Part shown: positions 1 to 12,000 of the stretch, piece after piece
Layout: the number at the start of each line of letters is the position of its first letter
How positions within the stretch are numbered: the stretch's first letter is position 1
Source: Saururus chinensis
Lineage: Eukaryota > Streptophyta > Magnoliopsida > Piperales > Saururaceae
NCBI GenBank assembly: GCA_035235625.1
Contig: CP141145.1
Span: 25,112,563 to 25,176,562 of the forward strand
Direction of reading: 5' to 3'
Length of the DNA: 64,000 nucleotides
Notes under the pieces: generated by a model
Database searches by the model: none
What the model saw: only the letters and a program-made list of their open reading frames with translations
What the model was told of the DNA's origin: nothing
Position numbers and translations under genes: made by a program

Positions 1-1101
1 CGTGTTGAACTTTTTTATGTAATGATTTTAAAAAAAATTGTCGTTATTTAAACTAAATTATCTTTATATATTGTATAGATTATTTGGCAGCCATACTCAG
101 AGGACGTGTTGGTTGTGTTACCTCCCCTATGCACGGACGGTCGAGAGGTGTGGCTATCTCGAACTCCGTTAATATGTTACGAGATTATCGAGATGTATGT
201 GTCGGATCGTGTAATGCTCCAGTTTAACCTGGAGCAAGGGGTCCCACCTTCTATTGTCAAGTTTGCCCATCGCATCACTCGACAGGGCCGCCATATTACC
301 GACTAGGCTATACATCATGCGTTGTATATTGCTCGATGGGAGGATTGGAGAGCCACTGTTATTAGAGGGGAGATGGCTACGACATTGCGAGATGTTCGTA
401 GTACTTATATGCAGTGGTATTTACCGATTACACGACGATATATTTTACCGCGCGATGATGTACAGGAGATGACATATCAGCCTAGGGGAGCGTCTGAGGC
501 AGCTCTAGTAAGTACAACTTTGTTAATTAAGGCATATATTATTTTCTTATTTCATTTTAATTATTTATCTAATATTTAATTTATTTTTTTATAGCTTTGT
601 CTAGTTCGACGTACGCATGCGCATTTGAGTGATGCACTTATCACCTGTACTTCGCGTGAGGACTTATCAGTAGCATGTGAGTCAGTGATTAGAGAGTCTG
701 ATGATGTCCTTCGTAGCTTACCACTGCTTCATTCGGTGATCACAGATGTTCATCAAGATTATCCTGTCGACGAGGCCGCTCAGATGCAGCCAATGCACTC
801 TTCATGCCCTGATATTCCCTCATCATTAGCAGCGTATAGCTCTCTTCCAGGTTCATCATTTCCGGACACTGCACATGTAGCTTAGCCAGATCCGATTTTA
901 TATTATAGACGACATCAGCCAACTCATGTTGTACCATCTATTACTTATGCGGAGCCGGAGCCGGAGCCCGAGCAGGAGCCAGACCTGGAGTTGCAGCCCG
1001 AGCCCGAGCCGAAGCTAGAGCCATAGCCAGAGCTAGAGGTAGATCATAAGGAGCTCGTACACTACCGTCGAGGACGAGGTCGAGGATGTAGGAGATTATG
1101 A
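1..1101 (+). pseudogene. plant mobile domain (PMD) gene remnant, transposon-borne, copy 1
   Basis: Broken gene of the plant mobile domain family (MAIN/MAIL-like, often listed as aminotransferase-like), in the form carried by transposons. After a tag acceptor at 76-78 the reading frame gives W-Q-P-Y (85-96), then PLICYEIIEM and DRVMLQF, the usual PMD core. Exon 1 ends at a gt donor at 508; exon 2 runs 595-1101. The tail is rich in Glu-Pro repeats and ends in an RGRG segment. The frame is interrupted by TAG codons at 304-306, 883-885 and 1024-1026, so it cannot make the full protein. The 5' part lies outside the window. A second copy of the same gene, equally decayed, lies on the other strand at 56781-59965. 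The family assignment is from motifs; the stops are seen directly. Confidence 0.7.
949..1046 (+). repeat. hexanucleotide-like GAGCCG repeat (Glu-Pro coding)
   Basis: Imperfect GAGCCG/GAGCCC units inside the tail of the PMD remnant. They encode alternating Glu and Pro with occasional Gln, Leu and Lys, and one unit has mutated to a TAG stop. Confidence 0.75.
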
Positions 1102-1237
1102 CATTACTTTACTTGTGATGTAATATATTTGTTACTCGTCTATGATGTACTTTAATGATATTTGTTATGGGTGGAATGAATGAAGTCGTGTATGTATTGT
1201 GTATGTTTTGAATGAATGAACAGGGACAAGTGATAAA

Positions 1238-1644
1238 ATTAGTTTCAAATAGTAGTTTTAAAAAAAATGAATGAACATGGACAAGTGTATGTTTAGAACG
1301 ACGAAATCAGTATTGTTGCCGAGACCGAAGGACGAAATGGGACAAGTATGGCAGTTTCGTCGTTTAGAATGATGAAATCAGCTTAAGTTGATTTCGTCGT
1401 TCAGAACGATGAAACCGGGTCAATTTATAAATGGTTTGGTCGTTTAGAATGACAAAATCGTCTTGAAACCAATTTCGTCGTTCTAAACGACGAAATCAAC
1501 TTAAAAATTAAAAAAAAGTCATGCAAGCGCCAGCTGCTTGGCTGGTGCCTACGTGGCAAAAAGGAACACCACTTTGGGAAATATTTCCCAAAGTGGTTTA
1601 TTTTGGTAAATAATTTTTTAAATTATTATTTATATAATTTTCCC
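1238..1644 (+). repeat. MULE-family terminal repeat, copy A (right end)
   Basis: Starts with several short inverted GACGAAATC / GATTTCGTC motifs (1290-1500), then a poly-A tract, a GCTTGGCTGGTGCC-ACGTGGC block (about 1531-1557) and an AT-rich stretch ending in TTTTCCC. Three related copies occur at 25330-25535 (+), 56505-56725 (+) and 55670-55830 (-). Read from outside inward the end begins GGGAAAATTATATAAA, typical of Mutator-like termini. It closes the element that carries PMD copy 1. A 9-bp target duplication cannot be checked because the left end is outside the window. Confidence 0.55.
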
Positions 1645-1781
1645 TTTTAAATGTGTCACAAATAGTACCACTATTTACTACACACTTAAAAAAATTCAAA
1701 AAATAGTCTTAAACAATAAAATAAATTATTTTATTTGCCATATTTTTTTATAAGCAAAAAATTTAAAAAAAAATCTAAAGA

Positions 1782-2545
1782 AGTATGGCTACTTTGATAG
1801 AAAACCTGTTAATACGCCATATGACTCAAGTGTAAGACTTAAGAAAAATTGTGGGGAAAATGTATCACAACTTAGATATTCACTGCTAATAGGAAGTTTG
1901 AGTTATCTAGCTAACTGCAGTAAACCAGATATATTCTATGCTGTGGGAAGACTAGGTAGATATACTAAGAGTCCTAATGAAACTCATTGGACTGCCATTG
2001 AGAGAGTTTTCAGATATCTTAAGGAAAGTGTAAACTTTGGTTTATATTATTCCGGGTTTCCTGCTGTATTAGAAGGACACAATGATGCAAATTGGATATT
2101 AGATTCTGATGAAACTAAGGCTACTAGTGGTTATGTGTTTACACTATGTGGTGGGGTGGTTGCTTGGAAATCTTCTGAACAAACAGTGATAACAAGATCT
2201 ACTATGGATGCTGAATTAGTAGCTCTTGATAGATACTGGTGGAATGGGGGAATAACTTAGGGATCTTTTAATAGATATACCCTGGTTAAATAAGCCAATT
2301 TCTGGAATATTGATTCACTGTGATAGTCAATTAACTCTTGATAAGGTTAAGAGTAAGAATCATAATAAGAGATCATCCAGGCATATTGAACTAAGGTATA
2401 AAATCTTGCGCAAGTTGACTACTTCTGGAGTCATTACCTTAAGTTTCATACGATTAGTAACTAACTTGGCTGATTAGTTTACAAAAGGGTTGTCAGTAGG
2501 ACAAATCCTTAACTCATCTAGAGGAATGGGGTTGAAAGCCTATGA
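1782..2545 (+). pseudogene. Copia pol remnant: end of reverse transcriptase plus RNase H
   Basis: Encodes the last part of a Copia polyprotein. Signatures in order: KPVNTPYDSS near 1800; SYLANCSKPDIFYAV (about 1899-1943), the Copia form of the YL-x-N-x-(S/T)-(R/K)-PDI motif; a DANW segment with the RNase H aspartate near 2083; KATSGYVF near 2120; an altered STMDAEL motif; and finally SSRHIELRYK and SSRGMGLK, which mark the Copia C-terminus. Stops and frameshifts appear after the TGG-rich stretch at 2240-2260 and at TAG 2476, so it is dead. An intact copy would also have gag, protease and integrase upstream; none is here. Confidence 0.85.
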
Positions 2546-3142
2546 TTAAGTCATCGTTAGTAGCAACCCAATCTATCAGTGTGGAGATCCCACAATGAAG
2601 ATTCAATGGGTAAAAACAAGTTGATGCGTGACTTAGAGAGAACACTATTAAATAAAATATGCTTATTCCTGTGTTTTGATGAGAGTGCTCGTAATGCATA
2701 TGGAAAAGGCTGATGCAAGTCTTAATGCAGTCAAGGCTTATATAGCAGGGTATTGTTATGCATATTATCCTTGGAGACTATTACCTATATGAGTGCCACT
2801 GAGGTTGCAGTTAAAGAGACTGTGGGCTTATTCTCTAATGTGCAACTCATGAAAAGATACAAGGCGCATGGTCATAAAGTGCTACCCCGAATGATCTAAA
2901 AAAGGGAGTTACTCTAATTGTTAGGTTTGTCAAAACTCTTGCTTTAAGGTTCAGGTTCAAGTTGAAGACTTAGTTCACTTTGAACTTGTGAGAGTGGCAG
3001 CTTACCCAACTAGGTGTAGGTTCAAACCCGGAAGGTACCTATCGCCGAAAAATTGGAGTACTATTGCTCAGTGTTCTATATTGTGTTTTATAAAGTTTTT
3101 TTTATGTTTATAAATGAGTTTTATTTCATGTCATGGTGGGGT

Positions 3143-3763
3143 TGTTGAATTTTGACATGAAATAAAAGTTCTGTCGTTGAGCCGTTTGATCGGCCTATCG
3201 GTCTGATCACCCTGTTCGATCAGCTATTACCCCAATCGATCGGGGTAACGGGTTTATGAAAAAAAACAGATGCAATGATTTACGCGATGGGGTTTATGGA
3301 AAAGAGCCGTTTCAGCTTTGGAAGCGTGATATACTTATCAAAACGTTTGAAATAGATATTAGAACACAGAGAACCAATATCATAATACTTTTTCTTCTCT
3401 TTTGCTCTCTCTGGAAAATTTCTGGGAGTGAATCTTCCTCCTCTTTTTTTGAATCTGGTGTTCGTGGATGAGCAATAGAGTCTACCCCGATTGAGATCCT
3501 GTCTGTTTGAGTGGAAGTGCACCTTCAAACAGACTGTGTGGTTCGTTGTATCTTAGTAACGGAATGCTGTGGAATGCCTATACACGGAGGGCAGCGTATC
3601 TGTTTCAAGGACAGCGTGTAACACACCTCGAACCTGGTTCATAATTCTCTTCTCTATGATATTTTATATATATATATATACATGTATATGTATATTTATG
3701 TAGATTTACATAATAATTGTATTCTGTATTCAATCTGCTCTCTTTAATGTGACAATCCCAACA
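3143..3763 (+). repeat. 3' LTR of the Copia element
   Basis: A 621-bp block bounded by TGTTGAATT and CCCAACA, preceded by a G-rich tract. It contains a cluster of GATCGG/GATCAG motifs (3187-3245) and a short TA repeat (about 3661-3682). The 5' LTR is missing, so the boundaries rest on the terminal motifs only. Confidence 0.6.
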
Positions 3764-6011
3764 CATGACATGTATTAAAAATTTATGATTGTACATGAGA
3801 AGTTTTTGATGTAAAGGAAAAGAAAAAGAGCAGAAAATTACACTTGCGTAGCGGACTACTTTGCTACTATATCCCTTTCTTGTATTCAAAACCAGTAAAT
3901 TTGTGAGATACCAAATTGCCAATGCCTTATTTGATAGTGTTGTAATTTTGCCAACTTGGGCAGGCATTTGGTGTGTTTGGTCGACAGCCATGACATACAA
4001 GCGTTTGATTTTGTATCCTTCAATTTCTCCATAGATATAAGAGAATGACAACCATGCTTCCGTGACATTTTGGGGAGGCATAAACATCAATTTTCGTTAT
4101 AGTATTTTTATTTTTTATCAATTTGAGACAACAAATAATGATCAATGAATTTACTCGATAAATTCTCTGAAGCGCATATTCCCTCCGTCTTAAATTAATA
4201 AATATGACAAAAAAAATTTATTCTATATTAATAACTTTTTTTTGTTCAATTTAAGTAATTAATACTAAAAAAATATTTTAAGCTTATTTTACTTAATTTT
4301 TTTTAAAGTGAGTTTCATCGTTTAATAAAAAATATTAATTTTTAAATATAATTATTAATATAAGATAAAAGATATATAAGTTTTATAGGCCCATATATAT
4401 TATCTAATTAAATGCTATTTTTGGGTCACATATTCAAATTTGAGGAAATTTGTTGGGATTAGGTTGGTATGATTTACTTTTTAAAGAATTGAGGATTACA
4501 AACTATGCCCCTATTACATAAAAAAATTGGTTCCCTTTATTTCGATTGACCTCATCGCAAGATCTTCCGTATCACGTTATCATAATTCACAAAGTCCTCG
4601 ACGCGCCTAAGAGAATGTCTCAAACGCGTTTCCAAATAAGAAGTCAGAAAAACTCCTAACCAACTTTTTTTACTATTTTTTATCTACATATGGACAAAAG
4701 GGTGGACTTAGAGCGCTGTAGCAAGTTGTCAACCTCCACCGCGAGGTACGGTTTTCTGTGACAAGGCCTTACTGTGAGAAGCCTAATTATGCTATCATCC
4801 ATTTTTTTTAAACTCTACTTCATAAAAAAAATAAATATAGGTGATTATTTATATCTAATACCTAAAGAAAAGCAGGAACAAACTAGTCAGTATTGTAGTT
4901 TGTAATGTCTGTTAGTAAATTGAAGCCTCTAGGCATCTCTAGTTATGATTTGATGGTCAGAGGACTTGCTAGTGCTAGTTGTAGTTCACTAGTCATCTTC
5001 TTAGTATATACAAGTATAAAAGCATGTAAGGAGTATAATTTTTTATTTTTTATTTTAGTCACAAACATATAAGAAAATGTTCTCATAAAAGAGGATGCTT
5101 CACAGTATAATATTAGTTTCTATTCAAAAACTATAATATTAAATAATCAACATCATAAAGTATAATATTATTTTCCATTCAAAAGATTGATGTTATGCCC
5201 ACCCTTAATCCTCTAAATATGTAACCGGATGCCTATTTGATTTTTTTCTTAGTCCTCTACATATGACCTTCTTCAACCCATAAAATCTTAATAATCTTTA
5301 TGTGGGACCAAGTGCCCCCTAATATTTTTACAATCACCTTAGCCCCCTAAGACCCACTTTCCTAGCTCCTCTTTTAACAACTCAATCATTTATTGAGGCA
5401 AAAAAAAAGTTATATTATCTATTAAGAAATAATATAGCACACTTAACCAAATAGCTTGTCTTATATTCACTAGGACCTTGAGCAACCAATTTTTGTGACC
5501 AAGCTAAGGACATATTTGGGGGCATTAGGTTGGGAAAAAATGATTTCTCCTCCAATACTCGGAGAAAAGGAATTTTCTCTCTTAATGTAATATATTACAC
5601 TTAAGAGGAAAAAGTCATGTCTCCTTCAAGGGGCCTTCCATGTGTAAATGAGTCTATAAAGAACTTCCATTTAAAAAATAAAATATATATAAATTTTAAT
5701 TAGTGTTTTTAGTGCTCCACTATTACAATAAGCCTAACATAACATAAAGAATACACGTAGAAGAGAAGAGCAAAAATCGCTTTACATACTGAAAGGTCTC
5801 CCTCCACTTTGAAAAGTTACCAAAAAGGAAAAATGAGTCCCAAATTTCATGAATTCATGTCATTGGCGTCTTCTGTGCCTCTCGCTGCACCTACCAAACT
5901 TTGCACCGTACGGTAGGACATCCCGCGCGCTGGCAAAGGATGAAGAGGTATCAGACAAGGCCAGGCTTTTAGCCGCCACTTTCGCGAACTTCAGAGTCGA
6001 TCCTTGGCCTC
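3764..6011. other. AT-rich intergenic DNA upstream of the CRCK gene
   Basis: No gene recognised. Apart from one MITE (4179-4372) it is AT-rich and low in open frames. Two similar copies of a TATAATATTA-TTCAAAA segment lie near 5105-5185. The last part (about 5750-6011) is the presumed promoter and 5' leader of the kinase gene; composition turns GC-rich from about 5860. An in-frame TAG at 5970-5972 lies upstream of the chosen kinase start. Confidence 0.5.
4179..4372. mobile_element. Stowaway-type MITE, decayed
   Basis: Left end TTCCCTCCGTCTTAAATTAATAA after a TA dinucleotide (4177-4178); the right end is its degenerate inverse, ending before TA at 4373. Length 194 bp, the same as the MITE at 14125-14318. 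Stowaway/mariner-like elements insert at TA. Confidence 0.55.
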
Positions 6012-9000
6012 ATGCGGAGCTCCTCCAGCTCGTCGGTCGGCAGCCGGAAGCCGAGCTCAGACGGCTCGAGGACCCCAGACCGCCGGTCGGTCTTGTCGCA
6101 GAACTCTACCTCCGCGAGCCGGAAGTCTGAGCCGGGGATCTGGAGGACCCCGGATCGCTCGGGGCTCTCGCGGGCGTCCGGGGACTCCGATGTGCTCCTC
6201 AGTGGCGGGAAGGGCGGTGCCGCGCTGAACACGATAAAGTCCTTCGCAGGGGCGTTTGTATCGTGTTTCCTGCACCCGTCGGCGGCTGGATCGGCCAAAA
6301 ACGGGCAAGAGATTGAAGATTCCATAGCGACGTCTGGTAGTACACTTTACTGTGTTTGTCTTTTTGTTGTTTTCGATGAATATGAATGTGGTTGAAGCGT
6401 TGGAGCTATTCAGCTTTTCTACATCCGTCTCTTGTATTTGTGTTATTCGTTGACTGGGTAGTGAGCAACATTTGCACCTCCGAAATGCTTTATCTCAGTG
6501 AGATCAACGGAAAAAAAATGATTTTTTTCCCGCCGGTTTCTTCGTTTTGGGTGGGGTCTTCCGGGGGTAAGGGTGAAGAACATAGAACATTTAACCACAG
6601 TAGCTGAAGATCTCAATTTTATGCATTAACATTTGATCGATTAGGTAATTCGAAATTATGGGGAGTACTTTTTGATTGCCATCATGTTCAGAAATCTATT
6701 TATGCTTTTCCTTTTTTTTTTTCCATTTATCATGTCTTCTAAATTGCCTACCCAGTACCGGCTTTGGCTTCTGGGTCTTTCGGTATCAGCTTTTGTCATT
6801 GCCTTCAGTTTGAAGAAAATAATGGTGAGAACATGTTGCCAAAAGCTATATATTGGGAATAGTGCTACAGCTTAGGGTGAAGGAGCCAAGATGAGTCGAG
6901 TATTTTCTTGGCTCTAGCTTGAATTTTGAACTGCCAGCTCGAGCTTGAACAAGGCTCGTACCATTCAGCCCAAATTCAACTCAATTAGAAAGCTCGACTC
7001 GAACTCGAAACTCTTTTATAAGAAAGTCAGGTCTCGGCTTGACACAAGCTCAAATGCACCCAAAGTACAATTTTCTTTTACAATAATCCAACCTCATTAA
7101 TACGTATTATGTCATTTATCAATTACATTTGAGCTCTATCTTGAGCCTTATTCGAGCTGGTTGGAACTCAGTTTGAGTTGAGCTGAGTCAAGCCGAGGCC
7201 CCATGCCTGCACAGGAGGCCTGCACATGGGATCTGCACATTGCTAGGAGTGTGGTGGGCTGCAAGCGGTCATAGCATTTTTAATATCTTAGAGGTGATAA
7301 TGTGAATTCTCAATCTGAATAGTTGGCTAATATAATAATCTGATAGATTCCATTGTCATTGGTTCAACAAGCTTGGGTAAAAGAGGAGAGTTGCATCAAG
7401 TAGACACCGTTGTTGATTCTTATGGATCTTATTCCGCATGTTCTAGCTAGAGATAGGGTGTTCCCTTGAAGTGATGTGTTGCACAAAAGCCAGGCAAAAC
7501 TTGGCTTTTGCGTCTCCTTGAAGCGCTGCATTGCAACGATGCTCAGTTGAAATGAGAAGTGGGCAAGGGTTCGAACATTAGATTGGACGGATAGTAGTCT
7601 TATATGGAAGAGAATTAGCATAGCTTGCTTTTCAAGAGGCAAAAGTGAGAAGGCTAGAGAGCTAGGAGAGGATTTTAAACTTTTTTATGTAGGAAAAGTG
7701 TCAAAGAAAAATTGGGTATACTAGTGGTGGATAGTGACTTGAGAGAAACCCTTGTTAGTATCAAGAGGTTTAGTGATGAAATTATGATGGTGAAAAGTAG
7801 TTGTAGAGTTATATATAGTTTATGTTATCAGTGCCTAAGCAACATCCAAATTTATTCTAAAAACTTCCATTACCAAACGTAATTCTAATTTGGTGGTGAA
7901 TTATTGGAAAATTTTGCTTCCATGTCTACTTTCGTTTCTAAAAAATTTAACACACAAACAACCCCATGCATGCCTACATCAAGGGTCTCCCTTAAGTCCT
8001 TACCTTTTATGTGTTAGCCAATTGGGGGAGAAACCAAGAATTTCTTAGTCGCAGTTGGTCTGCATCAAGTGTCTAGCTTAAGCTCTTACCTTTTTGCATT
8101 AGTTGTAGATGAGCTAATTGCACATATCTAAAATAGAGTCCCTTGATGTATGCTTTTTCCGAAGAATGTGATTTTAGTTGGCTGGCGAGACTAAAGTAGC
8201 GTAGAATACAAAGTTAGAAACGTGAGGGAAGTTTTAAATCAGAAGGTTTTAGAAGAAGTAGAACTAAGTTGAAGTCTACAGAATTCAATTAGAAAGATAG
8301 AACTATTGGTGGACACTTTGTTGTGGTAGACAAGCTAAAGAGCCAAGGTGTGAGCAACTCCACTATTTAAGCTCCATTTGGGGGAAGATATAGATAATGT
8401 TCTGATATAGGATAATTGTGGGGTGGGCATACTGAAGAGCCACTTCTCATTATTGTGTGATGGCGGTGAAGGAAAATTCTATAGCACTGCATAAAGGCCT
8501 GCAATACATTACGGAATAGAGTCTTGAGCTCCAAAGAAAAGTCATAATGGTTATTTAAGGTAGCTGAAATGAGAATGTTTCGGTGGATGTGTGGGATAAC
8601 TAGGAGAGACTGAGTAGAAATGAGTATATTAGAGACCCTTGAAAAATTGGCTTAGTGAGAGTAGGTTGCATAGGTATGGACATGTACAAAGGAGACCTAG
8701 GAATGCCTCGATAAGTAAGTTGGAGGGAATGCAAGGCAAAGAGGCTAAAAGGTGGAGTGGAATGCCTAAGAGGACATGGATGAGTTAATAGGAAAGGATT
8801 TGGCTATGTTATCTTTTACAATTGAGGGCACAAAACATGCTAGAGTGGAGATGCTTGATCCAATGCTGCTGATCCCAAATGCTAGGGAAGGTGCTTGATT
8901 TGACCTGTTTGATTTGATTTTTTTAGAAAGATGAACAAGTTCTGATGGGCTATTATTGAGGTGGGAGTTGTGTTTTTTGAATCTGTTCAGTGCAGCCTTT

Positions 9001-12000
9001 ATCTTGAATAACTGTTAGCTCCAGCTAAATTTGCTAAAATCTCATTTATCTTTTTTACATTGTTGTCTTCTGTGCTAACAAATGTTGATTGTGCTATTTG
9101 TAGATTTTATTTAGGTTGTGATAAAGATAAACAAATCAATGACTCATGTTACTGTCAAGTCCTTTCAAATTATGGCAGATTGTGTTGAAACCTTAGTATT
9201 TGAGATTTTCCCGATGAATATACTGATAAAATATTGACAAGGTCTTGACTTATATATATCTTTATTTCATCCCTAATAGTTTCATCTGGCACATCGGCAA
9301 GTAGTCAAAGAGCGCGTTCGAGTAGAGGGGTTAACATCAGTGCATATAATTCTACACAAAGTGCACGTGGAGGTGTACAATTTACCATGGAAGAGATCTA
9401 TAAAGCTACCAGAAATTTCGCCCCATCTTATAAAATTGGCCAAGGTGGCTTTGGAACTGTGTATAAAGGGAGACTTGAGGATGGCACCTATATTGCAGTA
9501 AAGCGTGCAAAGAAGGTTAATTAGTTTCTTATCTTTCTATAAACATTTATCAATCATGCGAATTGAAAAATTATGTATTTCCATGTGTTTGCAGACTGTA
9601 TATGATAAGCACTTAAATGTAGAGTTTCAGAGCGAAGTCCGGACTCTTTCACAGATTGAGCATCTAAATTTGGTCAGGTTTCTTGGATATCTAGAGCATG
9701 AAGGTGAAAGGATTGTTGTTGTTGAATATGTTCCAAACGGCACTCTTAGAGAGCATTTGGATGGTAATTTCGTTATCCTTATCATCTACCTTTTTAATAA
9801 TTTACTAAATTAACTGTTGTATTACTGAGAAAAATGATGGGTTCCCCTGTAACGTATTCATATATTGATCACATTCCACAAAAAATTAAAATGTGTCTCA
9901 TCTTAAGTGCTGATTCTGTGCACATTGTCTACTATTTAGCAATAAGTAGTTCCATTGTTTCCGCATTTTTCCTCAGGGAAAACATAATGATTTTTCCTTT
10001 ATCAGTGAAAAGAGTGATATTTCTAATAATTTTCTCCCACCATGGTCATTCTTGATTGTCTCCTCATCATCAGAAACATTAAACACCCTGCTGATTTTGG
10101 TACTTAGCAAAAGAAGATAAAGATTAATTGTTTAAATGCTATTAATATGCATGTATAATCAGGTCTTCTCATAATGTCTTACTAGACCATATTGTGTCGT
10201 GTTAAAGTTTGTTTCTGGCCAGGGCTCTTTGTGGACTTGTGGTGGTTTACTGATGAGACTTGGAATGGATCACAACAAGACATGAATAATATCCTAAATG
10301 TTTGTGGAGGTTTTGGGAGAATATATTTGGATTCTGTGAGGAAGTACATGCAGATGTTTGGTTTGAACATCCCTGTGACTTTTGATCAAGTGGGATGGCA
10401 CTATATGATCGTATCACCAATCCCAAATGATTGTGATGTGGTGATGATAATAATGACAATAATTACAATAAAGGAGTTATGCGCTTATGATCAAATTGTT
10501 ATTAAGATGCTAGTAAGAAGTTTTTGCTCGGTCGTTTGCTATTAAGGAGCTTATATCAGTGGCAAGTTTCGCAATTTCCAAGAGAAATGGGTAGTTCTTG
10601 CCAAAAGTTTGCCATTTTCTGTAAAATATTTGAAAAAATAATAAATGATAAATCTCATTTCAATGAGATAGAAGGAAATGTGGGAGATTTGTCCTGTTCC
10701 TCACCCAAAAAAAATATTTATTCTTAAGATTTTTTCCTTGAGGCATTTGCAAATCTCAGGCAAGATCTCGCCAAGATGAACTTCCTGAGCTAATAACAGT
10801 ATCAAGCGATATTAGTGAGTGGTGCAAAAGGCATGCTTCTTGCCAATGCTCTTCTGCTAATTGTTCCCTTTCTTTTAGTATTTCTTGATATCATCGTCAG
10901 CATCATCATCACCATCATGTAATTAAATGATCTTATTTTAGAAATATCATGTTTCAAATTAGTTATTGTTGACGAAGCTTTATATGTATATATGCCCGTT
11001 CAAGGTGTAGTGAGCTTGAATTTTAGCTCTTATATGATTGGCCTTATGCAGGCTCGCATGGAACCACTCTTGACCTTACTGCTCGTCTGGATATTGCAAT
11101 TGATGTGGCACATGCTATTACATACCTTCATATGTATGCAGGTACAGATTTGGAATTTTGTGCCAAACTTTATTTTTTCTGTTTGTATGCCTCACGACGA
11201 CAAATGTTCACTGTTATATCAATTTTTTTACATGTCAGTTAGTCAAATAAAAATTTCTTTTTTAGCATAAGCCCATTTTTTTTTGTAGTGGTCAAATGGT
11301 CCCTAATACTATTTGAATGATATGCATGCGAAGGATTTTAAATATCTCTACTGGCTGCTTAAGCTGTTGGAGCACAGTGAACAGTGATTTCTAGAATTTT
11401 GTGTAGGTTTGAGTTATTTCTCATTGAATTAGGCCATGGGTGAAGCTGCAACCAGTGGGGAGAGGGTCCAGGGGCCAGGGGCTGCAGTGAAGGGGCTGGG
11501 GCACCTGGGATCAGTGCCAAAAAGCCTCCCTTTTCTCTGCCGCATGATTTGCTGGGGCCGGGAAGGGGGCACGGGGGTAGGGAGGTTTGGGGCACTGGGG
11601 GTGGAGCCCAAGGGGTAGAAAGCCAGGTCTGGGAGCAGGGCTGGTGCTGGAAGGCTGTCCTCTTTTCTGTACCTGTTTTGCAGGGGTTGGGGAGTGGGCC
11701 ATCTGGGCAGGAGGTCCAGGTCAGCGCTGTGGCCGAGCCCGATGAGCAAGGAGTGTCATGGTTGGGGTGGAGTGGGGGCCGGGGCGGAGTTAGAGCTGGC
11801 GACGATGGTGGACCTGGTTCTGGGCCAGGGTTGTTACAGGGAGTGGGAGTGATTTGGGGCCAAGTGAAGGTTGTACGTAATGGAAGGCTGGCTGATATGT
11901 CACATGATTGACATAGGTTGGGATGTGCAAATATTGTTGGTCACATAGCAGTACTATTTGAAAGAGGATGGACTAGGATGTTGGGGCACTAAATTTGGGC

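Larger units (their letters stand above)
1782..3763 (+). mobile_element. Copia LTR retrotransposon, 3' half
   Basis: 5'-truncated Ty1/Copia element made of the end of the pol gene (1782-2545), an untranslated stretch (2546-3142) and a 3' LTR (3143-3763). A purine-rich GGTGGGG directly before the LTR fits a polypurine tract. The 5' break lies about 140 bp beyond the end of the neighbouring MULE. The LTR starts TGTTGAATT and ends CCCAACA. Confidence 0.75.
6337..9279 (+). other. CRCK intron 1 (2,943 bp)
   Basis: Donor GTAGTA, acceptor CCTAATAG. It contains a GCTCGA-rich repeat (6885-7205) and a LINE tail (8560-8790). In the remaining sequence I recognise nothing. Confidence 0.75.

Noticed and set aside
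3605-4090. 161-codon frame on the - strand
   Set aside because: It overlaps the Copia LTR and the adjoining AT-rich DNA, ends in TA-repeat-coded Tyr/Ile runs, and matches no family I know; most likely chance.
5849-6130. 93-codon frame starting upstream of the kinase ATG
   Set aside because: It lies in a different frame from the CRCK exon and has no family signature; GC-rich exon 1 is open in several frames.
5969-6325. 118-codon antisense frame over CRCK exon 1
   Set aside because: Shadow of the GC-rich coding exon on the other strand.
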